From Flavobacteriales bacterium (GTDB lineage Bacteria; Bacteroidota; Bacteroidia; Flavobacteriales_D; Crocinitomicaceae), in contig CANHOA010000018.1 of assembly GCA_947462255.1 (NCBI GenBank), positions 1 to 61,780 on the forward strand: a stretch of 61,780 nt of DNA. Reading direction: 5' to 3'. Positions within the stretch are counted from its first letter, which is position 1, and each line of letters starts with the position of its first letter. Positions 34,631 through 43,150 of the stretch are shown here, piece after piece. The notes under the pieces are model-generated. The model saw nothing but the letters and a program-made list of their open reading frames with translations, did not search any database and was not told the origin of the DNA. The position numbers were made by a program, and so were the translations under genes.

Positions 34631-35558
34631 TTTATCAATCATCATAGTAAATTATAAAACTCCTTCAATTACTTTTGATTGTATAGAATCTATCTACAAG
34701 CAAAATTCCACCCTGAATTTCGAAATCATTGTAGTAGATAATGATTCTCAAGATAATAGTGAATCCCTCGTTACTGAAAAATTTTCAGAAGTAATATGGA
34801 TTAACAATCAGTCAAATGAAGGTTTTGGTAGAGCAAATAATCTTGGTATTAAAAAAAGTAAAGGTGAATTTATTTTACTCTTGAACTCTGATACTATTAT
34901 TATCGACAATGCAATTCAGAATGCATTATCTAAATTGAAATCAGATAATGAAAATACTGGTATAATTACTTGTCAATTATTAAACAAAGATGGCTCTCTT
35001 CAAAAAAGTTTTTACACAAAAAATGCTTCTTATAAGGAAATTCTGAGTTATAATTTATTTTACGACTATTTCTTTAGATCAAGCAAAAAAAATGATTCTA
35101 ATGATATAATGGCTATCCATGGAGCATTTATGATGTTTGAAAAGGAGAAAATAGATAAGTTTGGTTACTTTGACCAAGATTTTTTCATGTATTCGGAAGA
35201 ATTCGAATGGTGCTACAGATTATTGAAAAATGGCCTCAAATTGAAAATATATGATGATATATTTATTTATCACTTAGAGGAAGGAAGTAGTATCAATAAA
35301 GACTGGAATATAAAACAACGGTATTTATCAAGTGCTTTACTTTTTAAAAAAACACATGGTTCATTGGGCCTTTTATTATACCTTTCGCTCCATTTCCTTA
35401 ATTTGCTTACAAATTCTATTCTGATGTGGAAACTTGATAAAAAATATCGAAATGAATTTGTGGGGAGTCAAAAATATTTTTGGTCTTTAACTAAAAGTTA
35501 TTTTAAAATTCTATTCGGAACCTATCAACGACCACTTAAATTAATCAATAAGAAATAA
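34623..35558 (+). CDS. Glycosyltransferase, GT2 type (rhamnosyltransferase-like)
   Basis: A 311-residue GT2. The N-terminus is DLSIIIVNYKTPSITFDCIESIYKQ, with IIVVDNDSQDNS, EGFGRANNLGIKKSKGEFILLLNSDTII and the FDQDFFMYSEEFEWCYRLLKNG segment, which together are typical of the WcaA/rhamnosyltransferase subgroup. The NSD triad replaces DXD as is usual there. A hydrophobic stretch near 245-265 may be a membrane-associated helix. The AT content is somewhat higher than in the preceding GT genes. The stop overlaps the next start by one base. Confidence 0.87.
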   Translation: MLDLSIIIVNYKTPSITFDCIESIYKQNSTLNFEIIVVDNDSQDNSESLVTEKFSEVIWINNQSNEGFGRANNLGIKKSKGEFILLLNSDTIIIDNAIQNALSKLKSDNENTGIITCQLLNKDGSLQKSFYTKNASYKEILSYNLFYDYFFRSSKKNDSNDIMAIHGAFMMFEKEKIDKFGYFDQDFFMYSEEFEWCYRLLKNGLKLKIYDDIFIYHLEEGSSINKDWNIKQRYLSSALLFKKTHGSLGLLLYLSLHFLNLLTNSILMWKLDKKYRNEFVGSQKYFWSLTKSYFKILFGTYQRPLKLINKK

Positions 35559-36466
35559 TGAAAGTTATACTTACCAAATTGATTAAATCAATTCCTTTCA
35601 TCGGCAAGTGGAAGATAAATTCTGAAAAATATTTTGCGCTTCATGCGGAGCCTGGGAAATATAATAGCCCAATAGTAACATGGAACGAAGTTTTAGAAAA
35701 CAACTATTACAAAACTGGACTTAATACTGAATTAAAAGATATTAATTTAAATTCGGATTTTCAATTTGATTTGCTAAAGGAATTTGAATCCTACAGTATG
35801 ATTTTCCCTTTTCAAGCATCAAAAAATAATACTCATCGCTATTTCTATGACAATCCCATGTTTGCATACATAGATGGGTTTTTTCTATTCTGCTTTTTAA
35901 ATAAATTCAAACCAAATCGAATTATCGAAATTGGATCAGGCTATTCTTCAGCTTTAATGATTGATACATTTGAAATGAATCAGTCAAAAGTAGAAATGAT
36001 CTTTATTGATCCCTACACGGATAGAGTTGATCAGCTATTGAGTAATAGCGATTTTCTAGTTTCAAAATACATGCGAATTCCTGTGCAAAAAGTTGATGCT
36101 GATATCTATTCGAATCTGAAAGAAAATGATATTTTATTCATTGATTCATCCCACATTGTAAAAACAGCAGGTGATTTAAATTATATTTTTTTCGAGATTC
36201 TGCCTCTTTTAAATTCAGGAGTGATTATTCATGTTCATGATATATTTTTTCCATTTGAATACCCAGAAGAATGGTTGAAATTAGGTTTTTGTTACAATGA
36301 AGCATATTTCCTGAGATCATTTTTAATGAATAATACTAATTATGAGATTTTGTTCTGGAATGATTATGTCCTACAAAATCAACCTGATTTTTTTAAAAAT
36401 AAAACTGCTAAAACTAAGGCCAGAGGTGGAAGTTTTTGGATGAGAAAGAAAAAACAAAATGTTTAG
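35558..36466 (+). CDS. Class I SAM methyltransferase (family 24-like)
   Basis: A 302-residue protein with a SAM-binding core near 121-140 (IIEIGSGYSSALMIDTFE), FIDPYTDRVDQLL as the second strand, an ENDILFIDSSHIVKTAGDLNYIFFEILPLLNSG region and VIIHVHDIFFPFEYPEEWL, all typical of Methyltransf_24 proteins in polysaccharide clusters. The first 60 residues are an amphipathic, membrane-proximal-looking region (IKSIPFIGKWKI). It is the second methyltransferase of the locus and lies between two GT2 genes, so a glycan is the probable acceptor. Confidence 0.83.
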   Translation: MKVILTKLIKSIPFIGKWKINSEKYFALHAEPGKYNSPIVTWNEVLENNYYKTGLNTELKDINLNSDFQFDLLKEFESYSMIFPFQASKNNTHRYFYDNPMFAYIDGFFLFCFLNKFKPNRIIEIGSGYSSALMIDTFEMNQSKVEMIFIDPYTDRVDQLLSNSDFLVSKYMRIPVQKVDADIYSNLKENDILFIDSSHIVKTAGDLNYIFFEILPLLNSGVIIHVHDIFFPFEYPEEWLKLGFCYNEAYFLRSFLMNNTNYEILFWNDYVLQNQPDFFKNKTAKTKARGGSFWMRKKKQNV

Positions 36467-37352
36467 TATCATTATACCAAGCTACAATCGTGCTAATCAC
36501 TTGCCCAAAGCTATTGAAAGTGTCTTGGCACAATCATTTACGGATTGGGAATTGATTATTGTAGATGACGGTTCAACTGATAACACTAGCGATGTTGTGG
36601 CATCTTATAATGATCCACGAATAAAATATATTTACCAAGAAAATGCTGAACGAAGTGCTGCAAGAAACAATGGTATTCGTAATGCCAATGGCGAATGGAT
36701 CTGTTTTTTAGACAGTGATGACGTATACCTGAATCAACATTTAGCTGTTTTCGAAAAGGCGATACATGAATCGGCAAACCCCAGATTTTTACTCAGTGGT
36801 TGTATTCGAGAAGAGGCGGGTGTAGGAAATTTATATCCCCTCATTGATTTGAACAAGAATATCATTGAAGAGATTTGGACTCGTTTTATTCTTGCAAATG
36901 CCGTTTGTATTCACCGCTCCATTTTACTCAAACATCAATTTGATCTTAGGTTTCGAATTTGGGAAGACACGCATTTATGGACGCGTTTATCGGTTCATTA
37001 TGAGCTTCAAGTACTCAATGATTACACCTGTAAACAAATTATCAATCCTGAGGGCACTGTTGCTTCTGGTTTGTCTAAGGTTAAAATCTTAGATGTAAAG
37101 CAGTACCTTGCGGCTATAAAAGATGTTTATCAGGATGAAGCGGTCAAAAAAAGCATTTCACATGATTTTTATTTGGCTTACTTAGAACAGAAATTAAGAA
37201 TGTATTTATATCAATCTAGGATGAATGGTCAGCTTGGTGTGGCTCTGCGTATTTGGTTTAGCTACTTGACCAGATTTCCGCGTTGGTTTTTAGTGTTGGA
37301 ATTTCCCAAGATCTTTTTAAATACTTTGGGAATAAAGAAAATGAATCCATGA
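36459..37352 (+). CDS. Glycosyltransferase, GT2 type
   Basis: A 297-residue GT-A enzyme. Motifs are FSIIIPSYNRANHLPKAIESVLAQSF at the start, LIIVDDGSTDNTSDVV, SAARNNGIRNANGEWICFLDSDDVYL with the DSDD metal site, and FRIWEDTHLWTRLSVHYEL in the acceptor part. It resembles WcaA-type transferases. It overlaps the methyltransferase gene by 8 bases and the next GT4 by 4 bases (ATGA). The GC content rises slightly from here on relative to 33-36 kb. Confidence 0.88.
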   Translation: MFSIIIPSYNRANHLPKAIESVLAQSFTDWELIIVDDGSTDNTSDVVASYNDPRIKYIYQENAERSAARNNGIRNANGEWICFLDSDDVYLNQHLAVFEKAIHESANPRFLLSGCIREEAGVGNLYPLIDLNKNIIEEIWTRFILANAVCIHRSILLKHQFDLRFRIWEDTHLWTRLSVHYELQVLNDYTCKQIINPEGTVASGLSKVKILDVKQYLAAIKDVYQDEAVKKSISHDFYLAYLEQKLRMYLYQSRMNGQLGVALRIWFSYLTRFPRWFLVLEFPKIFLNTLGIKKMNP

Positions 37353-38500
37353 CTCCAAAAAAAATACTTGTGGTTACTTCGTGGTTTCCAAGTGAGGCAG
37401 AACCTGGCTTGGGTTCTTTTGTACTGGATCAAGTTGCAGTGCTAAGAGAACATGGATTTGAAGTCGAAGTACTTAAGGTATATATTCGCGGGAATTTTCT
37501 CTCTCAATGGGGATGGGCTAAAAAAAATGAAGTAGTGACTTACCAAGGCATCAAAGTTTATGATGTTTCCTTGAAGCCGTTATTACCAGGGTTAAGGACT
37601 TGGACGCTTTTCAAATTAAACCGTTTCGCAGCCGAAGTACTTGAAAGCCATGTCAAAGATGTTGAACTAATTCATAGCCATGCTGTTTTTCAGGGCGGTT
37701 GGGTTGCTAAGTTCTTATCTAAGCAATTCGCTATTCCATGGGTTCATTCCGAACATGCTTCGCAATTGGTTTATGGAATAGATTCATTGTCACTCGCAGA
37801 CAAAGCCCGTGCATTTTCTGTTCTTGATAGCGCTGAGGCTTTGATTTTTGTGAGTGCATTTCAAAAACAAAAAGTAAGCGAATATTTCAGTTTGAAGCCC
37901 GATAAAGCGAAGGTAATTCCCAACATGTTATCACCTCTTTTTGTGAATTCGACCTTATCTAGGGAAAAAAAATATACAGCCCTTACCATTCAATCGTGGG
38001 TAGAGGTGAAGCAGCCACATCTTTTATTAGAGGCATGGAGTTTATTCGTTCAGATTAATCAGGATGCGCGCCTTTTGTGGGTGGGTTCAGGGCCATTAAA
38101 AGCAAAGTTGATTTCAGAAATAAAAGATACTAGCTTGTTTAAAAGTATAGATTTTGTCGATTATGCCTCACGCCAAGAGGTGATGGATTACCTCAACCAA
38201 GCGTGTTTTTATATTTCTAGTAGCGCTTCTGAGACCTTTGGAATTGCGATTATGGAAAGCCTTTCTCAAGGTTTACCGGTCGTAGCGATAAACAATGGTT
38301 CAATCGAAGAGATTCTTATAGAACCACATGGGGTAATTACCGAAAATGATGCGAATTCGTTGTTTGAGGGGATTTTAGAGATGAGTTCAACATGGGAGAA
38401 TTATTCAGTAGCTGCGCTAAGAACAGATATTTTAAAGCGTTATGGATCAGATGCGATACTTCAAATGTGGCTAAAAGAATATCAAAATCTAATTCCATGA
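37349..38500 (+). CDS. Glycosyltransferase, GT4 type
   Basis: A GT-B enzyme of 383 residues. ATG 37349 is chosen over an in-frame ATG at 37283 because it overlaps the upstream stop as ATGA and directly begins KKILVVTSWFPSEAEPGLGSFVLDQV. The acceptor domain has LIHSHAVFQGGWVAKFLS. The donor domain has ALTIQSWVEVKQPHLLLEAW, ARLLWVGSGPLKAKL, SSSASETFGIAIMESLSQGLPVVA with the ETFGIAIME EX7E motif, and NGSIEEIL. Substrate unknown. It also overlaps the next gene by 4 bases. Confidence 0.9.
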   Translation: MTPKKILVVTSWFPSEAEPGLGSFVLDQVAVLREHGFEVEVLKVYIRGNFLSQWGWAKKNEVVTYQGIKVYDVSLKPLLPGLRTWTLFKLNRFAAEVLESHVKDVELIHSHAVFQGGWVAKFLSKQFAIPWVHSEHASQLVYGIDSLSLADKARAFSVLDSAEALIFVSAFQKQKVSEYFSLKPDKAKVIPNMLSPLFVNSTLSREKKYTALTIQSWVEVKQPHLLLEAWSLFVQINQDARLLWVGSGPLKAKLISEIKDTSLFKSIDFVDYASRQEVMDYLNQACFYISSSASETFGIAIMESLSQGLPVVAINNGSIEEILIEPHGVITENDANSLFEGILEMSSTWENYSVAALRTDILKRYGSDAILQMWLKEYQNLIP

Positions 38501-39831
38501 AAAAAGTTCTAATCCTCGCATACGATTTCCCGCCTTATGTTTCTGTAGGGGGCCTGCGACCTTATGCATGGTACAACTATTTAAAAGAATTTGATGTAGA
38601 ACCAATTGTTGTAACCCGCCAATGGGGAAATACCCACGGTAATAGCTTAGACTATATTTCTGCTGGAAGTTCAAAGCAGTCCATCGTAGAGGTTAGTGAA
38701 CAGGGAACCATCATTCGTTCGCCTTATAAGCCAAATTTTGCCAATCGTTTATTGTTTAAATATGGTGATCATAGATATCGTTTTCTGCGCAAATCTATTT
38801 CTGCCTATTATGAGTTTGCTCAATTTCTGCTGCCCATAGGTCCGAAGATTGAATTGTATAAAGCGGCCAAGCATTATCTCAAAAATAACCAAGTCGATGC
38901 CATCATTGCAACTGGCGATCCTTTTGTCTTGTTTAGGTATGCTTCTAAATTAAGTAAGGCGTTTAATATCCCATGGATTGCTGACTACCGAGATCCCTGG
39001 AGTCATAATGAAGAAGCTCAAAAGACGATGATTCAGAAAACATGGAATACGTACATGGAAAAAAATACGGTTTCTACAGCGTCACATATTAGTACGGTTT
39101 CGAAATTTGTTCATTCCAAAATAGAGACATTAATTCCCAATAAACCATTCATTATTTTACCAAATGGTTATGATACTAAAGTAATAGATAAAGTCAAAAA
39201 CATTGAGCAAAACAAGGAAGAACTTTGTGTTTCATTTGTTGGAACGATTTACAGTTGGCATCCTATTGAGAGTTTTTTAAGAGGAGCAAATCAATTTGTA
39301 GTAGAACATCCCAACGCCAAAATAATGTTCAAGTTTTACGGAACAAATTTGACCGATGAATTGAATAGAATGGTGAGTGAACAATTTCCGAATTTAAAAG
39401 GCCAAGTATTGATTACGCCGAAGATGCAAAACCAAGAATTGTTGGAGAAACTAGCTTCAGACCATGTGATGCTTTTGTTTAACTATTATTCCTATATGGG
39501 AACGAAGATTTTTGATTATTTGGGTATTCGGCGAAAAATGATTTTATGTTATGAAAATGATCCTGAAGCGCATTCTTTGAAACAGAAGTACTATCATGTC
39601 GATGAATCAGGAAGCGAAAGCAAACAGCTTCAAGCGGATTTGATTAAGCAAACCAATTCGGGGATTATTGTGAAAGACTCACAGCATTTGAGGCAAGTCC
39701 TGCAAGATTTATATGTGGAATTTCAAGCCACCGGTCAAATCGCCTGCGATTCACATGGTGTTGAACAATATTCCCGTAAAATCCAAGTGGAACGATTGGC
39801 GGAGATAATAAAGGGGTTTTCAGCTTTGTAG
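38497..39831 (+). CDS. Glycosyltransferase, GT4-like
   Basis: A GT-B enzyme of 444 residues from ATG 38497, which overlaps the preceding stop (ATGA); the frame is open much further upstream inside the previous gene, but the first conserved strand is MKKVLILAYDFPPYVSVGGLRP. It has IPWIADYRDPWSHNEEAQKT, VSTVSKFVHSKIETLIP, ILPNGYD, CVSFVGTIYSWHPIESFLRGA and HVMLLFNYYSYMGTKIFDYLG, as in glycosyltransferases of capsule and O-antigen loci. It is the last gene of the GT run; the palindrome array begins 36 bases after its stop. Confidence 0.85.
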   Translation: MKKVLILAYDFPPYVSVGGLRPYAWYNYLKEFDVEPIVVTRQWGNTHGNSLDYISAGSSKQSIVEVSEQGTIIRSPYKPNFANRLLFKYGDHRYRFLRKSISAYYEFAQFLLPIGPKIELYKAAKHYLKNNQVDAIIATGDPFVLFRYASKLSKAFNIPWIADYRDPWSHNEEAQKTMIQKTWNTYMEKNTVSTASHISTVSKFVHSKIETLIPNKPFIILPNGYDTKVIDKVKNIEQNKEELCVSFVGTIYSWHPIESFLRGANQFVVEHPNAKIMFKFYGTNLTDELNRMVSEQFPNLKGQVLITPKMQNQELLEKLASDHVMLLFNYYSYMGTKIFDYLGIRRKMILCYENDPEAHSLKQKYYHVDESGSESKQLQADLIKQTNSGIIVKDSQHLRQVLQDLYVEFQATGQIACDSHGVEQYSRKIQVERLAEIIKGFSAL

Positions 39832-39867
39832 TTTGGGGTTAATCACGATTTTTCCTCTTTATGCAAT

Positions 39868-39965
39868 ATTTCCTCCCCCTTCGTCCCCCTCCAGAGGGGG
39901 AAACCCAAAACGCTCGTCCGAAACAAAAATTTCCTCCCCCTTCGTCCCCCTCCAGAGGGGGAAAC
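39868..39965. repeat. Direct pair of 37-bp palindrome-containing repeats
   Basis: Two identical 37-base copies (39868-39904 and 39929-39965) lie 61 bases apart. Each has CCTCCCCCTTCG followed by the perfect palindrome TCCCCCTCCAGAGGGGGA, an 8-bp stem with a 2-nt loop. The copies are much richer in G+C than the surrounding DNA and have no coding sense. They resemble REP-like intergenic palindromes that I recall as common in Bacteroidota, which is recollection and not a search. Confidence 0.85.
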
Positions 39966-40020
39966 ACCTCAGCTCCAGCTACTCCAGAAGTGAAACACCC
40001 TGCCTTGATTCCAACAAAAC

Positions 40021-40100
40021 ATTCTCCCCCTTAAATCCCCCTCTTGAGGGGGAATAAACAAAGTATTTCCCCCTCAAGAGGGGGACGAAGGGGGAGGAGC
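40021..40100. repeat. Inverted pair of palindrome repeats beside the DUF559 gene
   Basis: A third unit (40021-40058) carries TCCCCCTCTTGAGGGGGA in the same orientation as the first two. A fourth (40065-40100) is in the opposite orientation and keeps the CGAAGGGGGAGGA arm. The two together form a long imperfect inverted repeat. The fourth unit ends ten bases from the DUF559 stop codon and may terminate transcription from both sides. Confidence 0.85.
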
Positions 40101-40110
40101 TAAGTTAAAC

Positions 40111-40485
40111 TTATTCAGGATTTCTACTTCTTAAGCAATGCACAGCATGATTAATTTTCCCAGCAACTTCATTAATTTGATTCAACACTTCCCCTTCTTG
40201 AAATCTCAACAGGGTAAATCCCAGCGCTATTAATTTATCTTGTCGATAACGATCGTATGTTGGATTATTATCATGTGAGTTCCCATCGATTTCAATAATT
40301 AATCCCAATTCTTTGCTAAAAAAATCAACAATGTAATGTTCAATCGGCCTTTGTCTATTAAATTTCACGCCAATTTTGTTACTTTTAAGTACGGAAAGCC
40401 ATAGCTGTTTTTCTGCTCTTGATACAGATTGTGTGCGCAGTGTTCGAGAAAATAGTTTTAAATCTTTATTATAAAAGTTATTCAT
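40111..40485 (-). CDS. DUF559 (Vsr-like PD-(D/E)XK fold) endonuclease-domain protein
   Basis: A 124-residue protein of the DUF559 family, distant relatives of the very-short-patch-repair nuclease. Visible conserved residues are Glu25 (AEKQLW), the RQRPIEHYIVDFF segment with Asp54, the core Glu65-Ile-Asp67-Gly of LIIEIDGNSHD, His71 and the final strand TLLRFQEGEV, so the predicted metal-binding site looks intact. It has no DNA-recognition domain, and its activity has not been settled for the family. It is on the minus strand between a GT and a hisH-like gene that run the other way, and four palindromes flank its 3' end. This looks like an insertion in the polysaccharide locus. Confidence 0.85.
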   Translation of the reverse strand: MNNFYNKDLKLFSRTLRTQSVSRAEKQLWLSVLKSNKIGVKFNRQRPIEHYIVDFFSKELGLIIEIDGNSHDNNPTYDRYRQDKLIALGFTLLRFQEGEVLNQINEVAGKINHAVHCLRSRNPE

Positions 40486-40570
40486 TTTTTTTAGGTATAT
40501 ATTAAGTTACTAAAAAATTAGGAGACCATCGAACTTCTTCCCATATCAAAAAAGTAAGTACTTTTAATCT

Positions 40571-41197
40571 ATGGTAGTGATCGTTGATTATGGTATGGGG
40601 AACATTCATTCTTTACGTAGAATTTTTACTAGCTTGAAACTCCCTGTTGTGGTTAGCCATAAGGTCAAAGATATCCAGGAAGCTTCTCATATCATTCTGC
40701 CTGGGGTAGGTCATTTCGGACGAGCGATGGATGAATTGAAGCAACGAGGACTCATCGATGCCTTGAATCAAGCCGCCATGGGAGATAAAAAACCGATTTT
40801 AGGTATTTGTTTGGGTATGCAACTCATGACTGCGTCGAGCGAAGAGGGTAACTCAGAAGGCTTAGGTTGGTTTTCCTGTAAGACAACTAAGATTGTGGTG
40901 GAAAATCCTATCCAATTTAAGGTGCCTCACCTCGGATGGAATACCTTGCATACAACCAAAGCTCATCCAATACTTCAAGGAGTCCACAGCCAAAGTGAAA
41001 TGTATTTTGTGCATGCTTATGCAGTGGATAAAGCAGATGAAGAACAGGTATTATGCACCACTACCTACGAAAAAGAATTTGTGTCGGGATTGATTTCAGA
41101 AAACATCCTTGGGGTCCAATTTCATCCTGAAAAAAGTCACGCTATTGGCCAACGAATTCTTGCTAATTTTACCCAATCATGTATCGTCCAAGATTAA
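40571..41197 (+). CDS. HisH-like glutamine amidotransferase for sugar amidination
   Basis: A 208-residue class I glutaminase like HisH. The catalytic triad is intact: Cys80 in GICLGMQL, His185 and Glu187 in GVQFHPEK; the oxyanion region PGVGHFG is near 44-50. In histidine synthesis it would feed ammonia to HisF. Here its partner is an altered HisF and the next gene is a WbpG-type enzyme, with no other his genes nearby, so its job is more likely ammonia supply for converting an N-acetyl sugar to an acetamidino sugar, as in the WbpG/HisH2/HisF2 system of Pseudomonas aeruginosa O5. It overlaps the HisF-like gene by 19 bases. Confidence 0.88.
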   Translation: MVVIVDYGMGNIHSLRRIFTSLKLPVVVSHKVKDIQEASHIILPGVGHFGRAMDELKQRGLIDALNQAAMGDKKPILGICLGMQLMTASSEEGNSEGLGWFSCKTTKIVVENPIQFKVPHLGWNTLHTTKAHPILQGVHSQSEMYFVHAYAVDKADEEQVLCTTTYEKEFVSGLISENILGVQFHPEKSHAIGQRILANFTQSCIVQD

Positions 41198-41940
41198 TTC
41201 CATGTTTACTGATTCAAGGCGGAGATTTGGTTAAAACCATCGGTTTTTCCTCCCCTAAATATATCGGTGATCCTTTGCATGCGGTTCATTTATTTAATGA
41301 ATTTAATGCCGATGAACTCATATTGTTAGATATCAAGGCCACTAAAGAAAATCGCTGTATTCCGATTGATTTTGTTCGAAATGTGGGCGAAGAGGCCAAT
41401 ATGCCGTTTTCGGTAGGAGGAGGGATTAAGTCTTTAGAAGAAATCAGGCAGCTTTTGGAAGCTGGAGCAGAGCGTGTGGTTTTGGGAACGGTAGCTGCTG
41501 AGACACCATCCTTTGTGTGTGAAGCCAGCGAGCGATTTGGAAAATCTACTATTGCGGTCTGCATCGATGTAAAATATTCATTTTGGGGTAAACTACAAGT
41601 GGTGGCTCGAAATGGTCAGAAAGTGATTTCTGCAGATGTTGTTGGCTTCGCGAAAGAAATGGAGCGCATGGGTGCAGGAGAATTACTTATTCAATCGGTT
41701 AATAAAGATGGTACATACCAAGGGTTGGAGGTTACTGTGCTTCAGGAGGTATCTCAAAGTGTGGGAATTCCTGTTGTTGGTTTGGGCGGACTAGCTTCCT
41801 TGGAAGAAATTCGAATCATTCACCCAAGGTCGAATCTTAATGGTTATGCTGCAGGTAGTTTATTCATCTATCAAGGCAAACATAGAGGAGTATTGGTCAA
41901 CTATCCTTCGTCTGATGAGGTGAAGAAGCTTTTTAATTGA
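41179..41940 (+). CDS. HisF-like protein of sugar amidination (HisF2/AglZ type)
   Basis: A 253-residue (beta-alpha)8 barrel of the HisF superfamily. Phosphate-binding loops are visible (FSVGGGIKSLEEIRQLLEAGAERVVLGT; VVGLGGLASLEE). Asp130 (CIDVKYSFW) is kept at the same number as in HisF, but the other catalytic residue, Asp11, is Leu: the text reads IPCLLIQGGDLVK where HisF has IPCLDV. A true IGP cyclase needs both, so it probably serves as an ammonia channel and scaffold between the HisH-like glutaminase and the WbpG-like enzyme. It overlaps the hisH-like gene; the WbpG-like gene follows after 30 bases. Confidence 0.88.
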   Translation: MYRPRLIPCLLIQGGDLVKTIGFSSPKYIGDPLHAVHLFNEFNADELILLDIKATKENRCIPIDFVRNVGEEANMPFSVGGGIKSLEEIRQLLEAGAERVVLGTVAAETPSFVCEASERFGKSTIAVCIDVKYSFWGKLQVVARNGQKVISADVVGFAKEMERMGAGELLIQSVNKDGTYQGLEVTVLQEVSQSVGIPVVGLGGLASLEEIRIIHPRSNLNGYAAGSLFIYQGKHRGVLVNYPSSDEVKKLFN

Positions 41941-41953
41941 TACGTTAATTTTG

Positions 41954-41961
41954 TATTTTTG
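41954..41961 (+). promoter_or_regulatory. Candidate -7 box before the wbpG-like gene
   Basis: TATTTTTG matches TAnnTTTG and ends nine bases before ATG 41971. It overlaps the TTG (41959) that would be the start of the longer open frame, which favours the ATG as start. A -33 element is not clear. Confidence 0.35.
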
Positions 41962-41970
41962 TCCAAAATA

Positions 41971-43110
41971 ATGTCAGAACCTACCCTTTCATATCAAATT
42001 TGTAGCCGTTGTGTCATGGATACCTCTGATCCAGCTATAACTTTTAACCAGCAGGGACATTGCAATCATTGCACTGAATTTATAGAAAAACGGGCTCATT
42101 TTAGCTACAAAGGCGAGGAGAGTGATCAGGCTTTGGAAAACTTAATCCAGCAAATAAAAGTTCAGGGCAAAGGAAAGGAATTTGATTGCATCGTAGGCTT
42201 GAGTGGTGGTGTCGATTCTTCTTATACTGCATGGAAGGCAAAGCAACTCGGACTTCGTGTTTTAGGTGTGCACATGGATAACGGATGGAATTCCATTGAG
42301 GCCAATCAGAACATTAGAAATTTAGCATCAAAACTTCAAATTGAATACGAATGTGTGGTATTGGATTGGCAAGAGTTTAAGCAGATTCAGCGTGCCTTTC
42401 TCAAAGCTAGTGTTCCTGAAGCAGATACTCCGACAGATATTGCTATTCTCTCGGTATTGCACAGAATAGCCGCAAAACATGGGGTTAAATATATCCTTAG
42501 TGGCGGAAATTTTGCTACTGAAGGCATTTTACCGAAACATTGGCACTACAACGCCAAAGACCTCCGGTATTTTAGTCACATTTGTCAATCTTTTGGATCT
42601 GTACGTTTAAAGTCATTTCCTACTTTTGGGTTCATGCGAGAAACATATTACAAAATATTCAAGGGGCTTCGGATGATTTATTTCTTAAACTATGTTCCAT
42701 TTGATAAAAATGAAAGCATAACACTTCTGAAGCGCGAGTTGGATTGGCAAGATTACGGAGGGAAGCATTATGAGTCTAAGTACACCGGATTTATTCAAGC
42801 CTATTATTTATTTAATAAGTTCAATATCGATTATAGAAGAGCTACTTATTCGTCTCAGATTTGTGCAGGGGCAGTGGATCGAATGGAGGCTATTGAAGGA
42901 TTAAAGCTTCAACCTTATAATAATGAAAAGGTAGAGCAGGAAATAAAGTACATTGCCAAAAAACTGGATTTTTCCGAAACGGAATTTAAAGAAATATTGG
43001 CTTTAGCGCCTCATTGGTATTCAGATTATCCAAATGATGAAGCCAAATTGAATTTTGTTTATAACCTGTATCGTAAGCTCTTCAAAAAAGAAAAGCTTGC
43101 CAGCTTTTAA
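41971..43110 (+). CDS. N-acetyl sugar amidotransferase (WbpG/WbuX type)
   Basis: A 379-residue PP-loop ATPase. The N-terminus has a paired-cysteine motif CSRCVMDTSDPAI...CNHC, likely zinc-binding. Next is the ATP PP-loop GLSGGVDSSY, near residues 75-84, then GVHMDNGWNS and SGGNFATEGILPKHWHYNAKDLRYFSHI, which fit the N-acetyl sugar amidotransferase family (WbpG, WbuX). These enzymes activate an acetamido group and, with ammonia from the HisH-like and HisF-like partners, make an acetamidino sugar. The gene is the last of the polysaccharide locus. The GC content and codon use resemble the neighbouring genes. I cannot tell which sugar is the substrate. Confidence 0.88.
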   Translation: MSEPTLSYQICSRCVMDTSDPAITFNQQGHCNHCTEFIEKRAHFSYKGEESDQALENLIQQIKVQGKGKEFDCIVGLSGGVDSSYTAWKAKQLGLRVLGVHMDNGWNSIEANQNIRNLASKLQIEYECVVLDWQEFKQIQRAFLKASVPEADTPTDIAILSVLHRIAAKHGVKYILSGGNFATEGILPKHWHYNAKDLRYFSHICQSFGSVRLKSFPTFGFMRETYYKIFKGLRMIYFLNYVPFDKNESITLLKRELDWQDYGGKHYESKYTGFIQAYYLFNKFNIDYRRATYSSQICAGAVDRMEAIEGLKLQPYNNEKVEQEIKYIAKKLDFSETEFKEILALAPHWYSDYPNDEAKLNFVYNLYRKLFKKEKLASF

Positions 43111-43150
43111 ATTAAATCCTGATTTAAAGAAAATAGCTTGATTATTATTC

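Noticed and set aside
39833..40057. Open frame of 74 codons through the palindrome repeats
   Set aside because: It is made almost wholly of the repeated GC-rich palindromes and has no protein-like composition; the repeat explains the openness.
39868..40100. CRISPR-like appearance of repeated palindromic units
   Set aside because: Only two identical units with one 24-base spacer, two further units diverged or inverted, and no cas genes nearby.
40571..41940. HisH and HisF as histidine biosynthesis genes
   Set aside because: Loss of Asp11 in the HisF-like protein, the WbpG-like neighbour and absence of other his genes argue for sugar amidination.
43112..43127. TTAAATC/GATTTAA palindrome as terminator of the wbpG-like gene
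   Set aside because: All A/T apart from one pair and not followed by a T-run; too weak to call.
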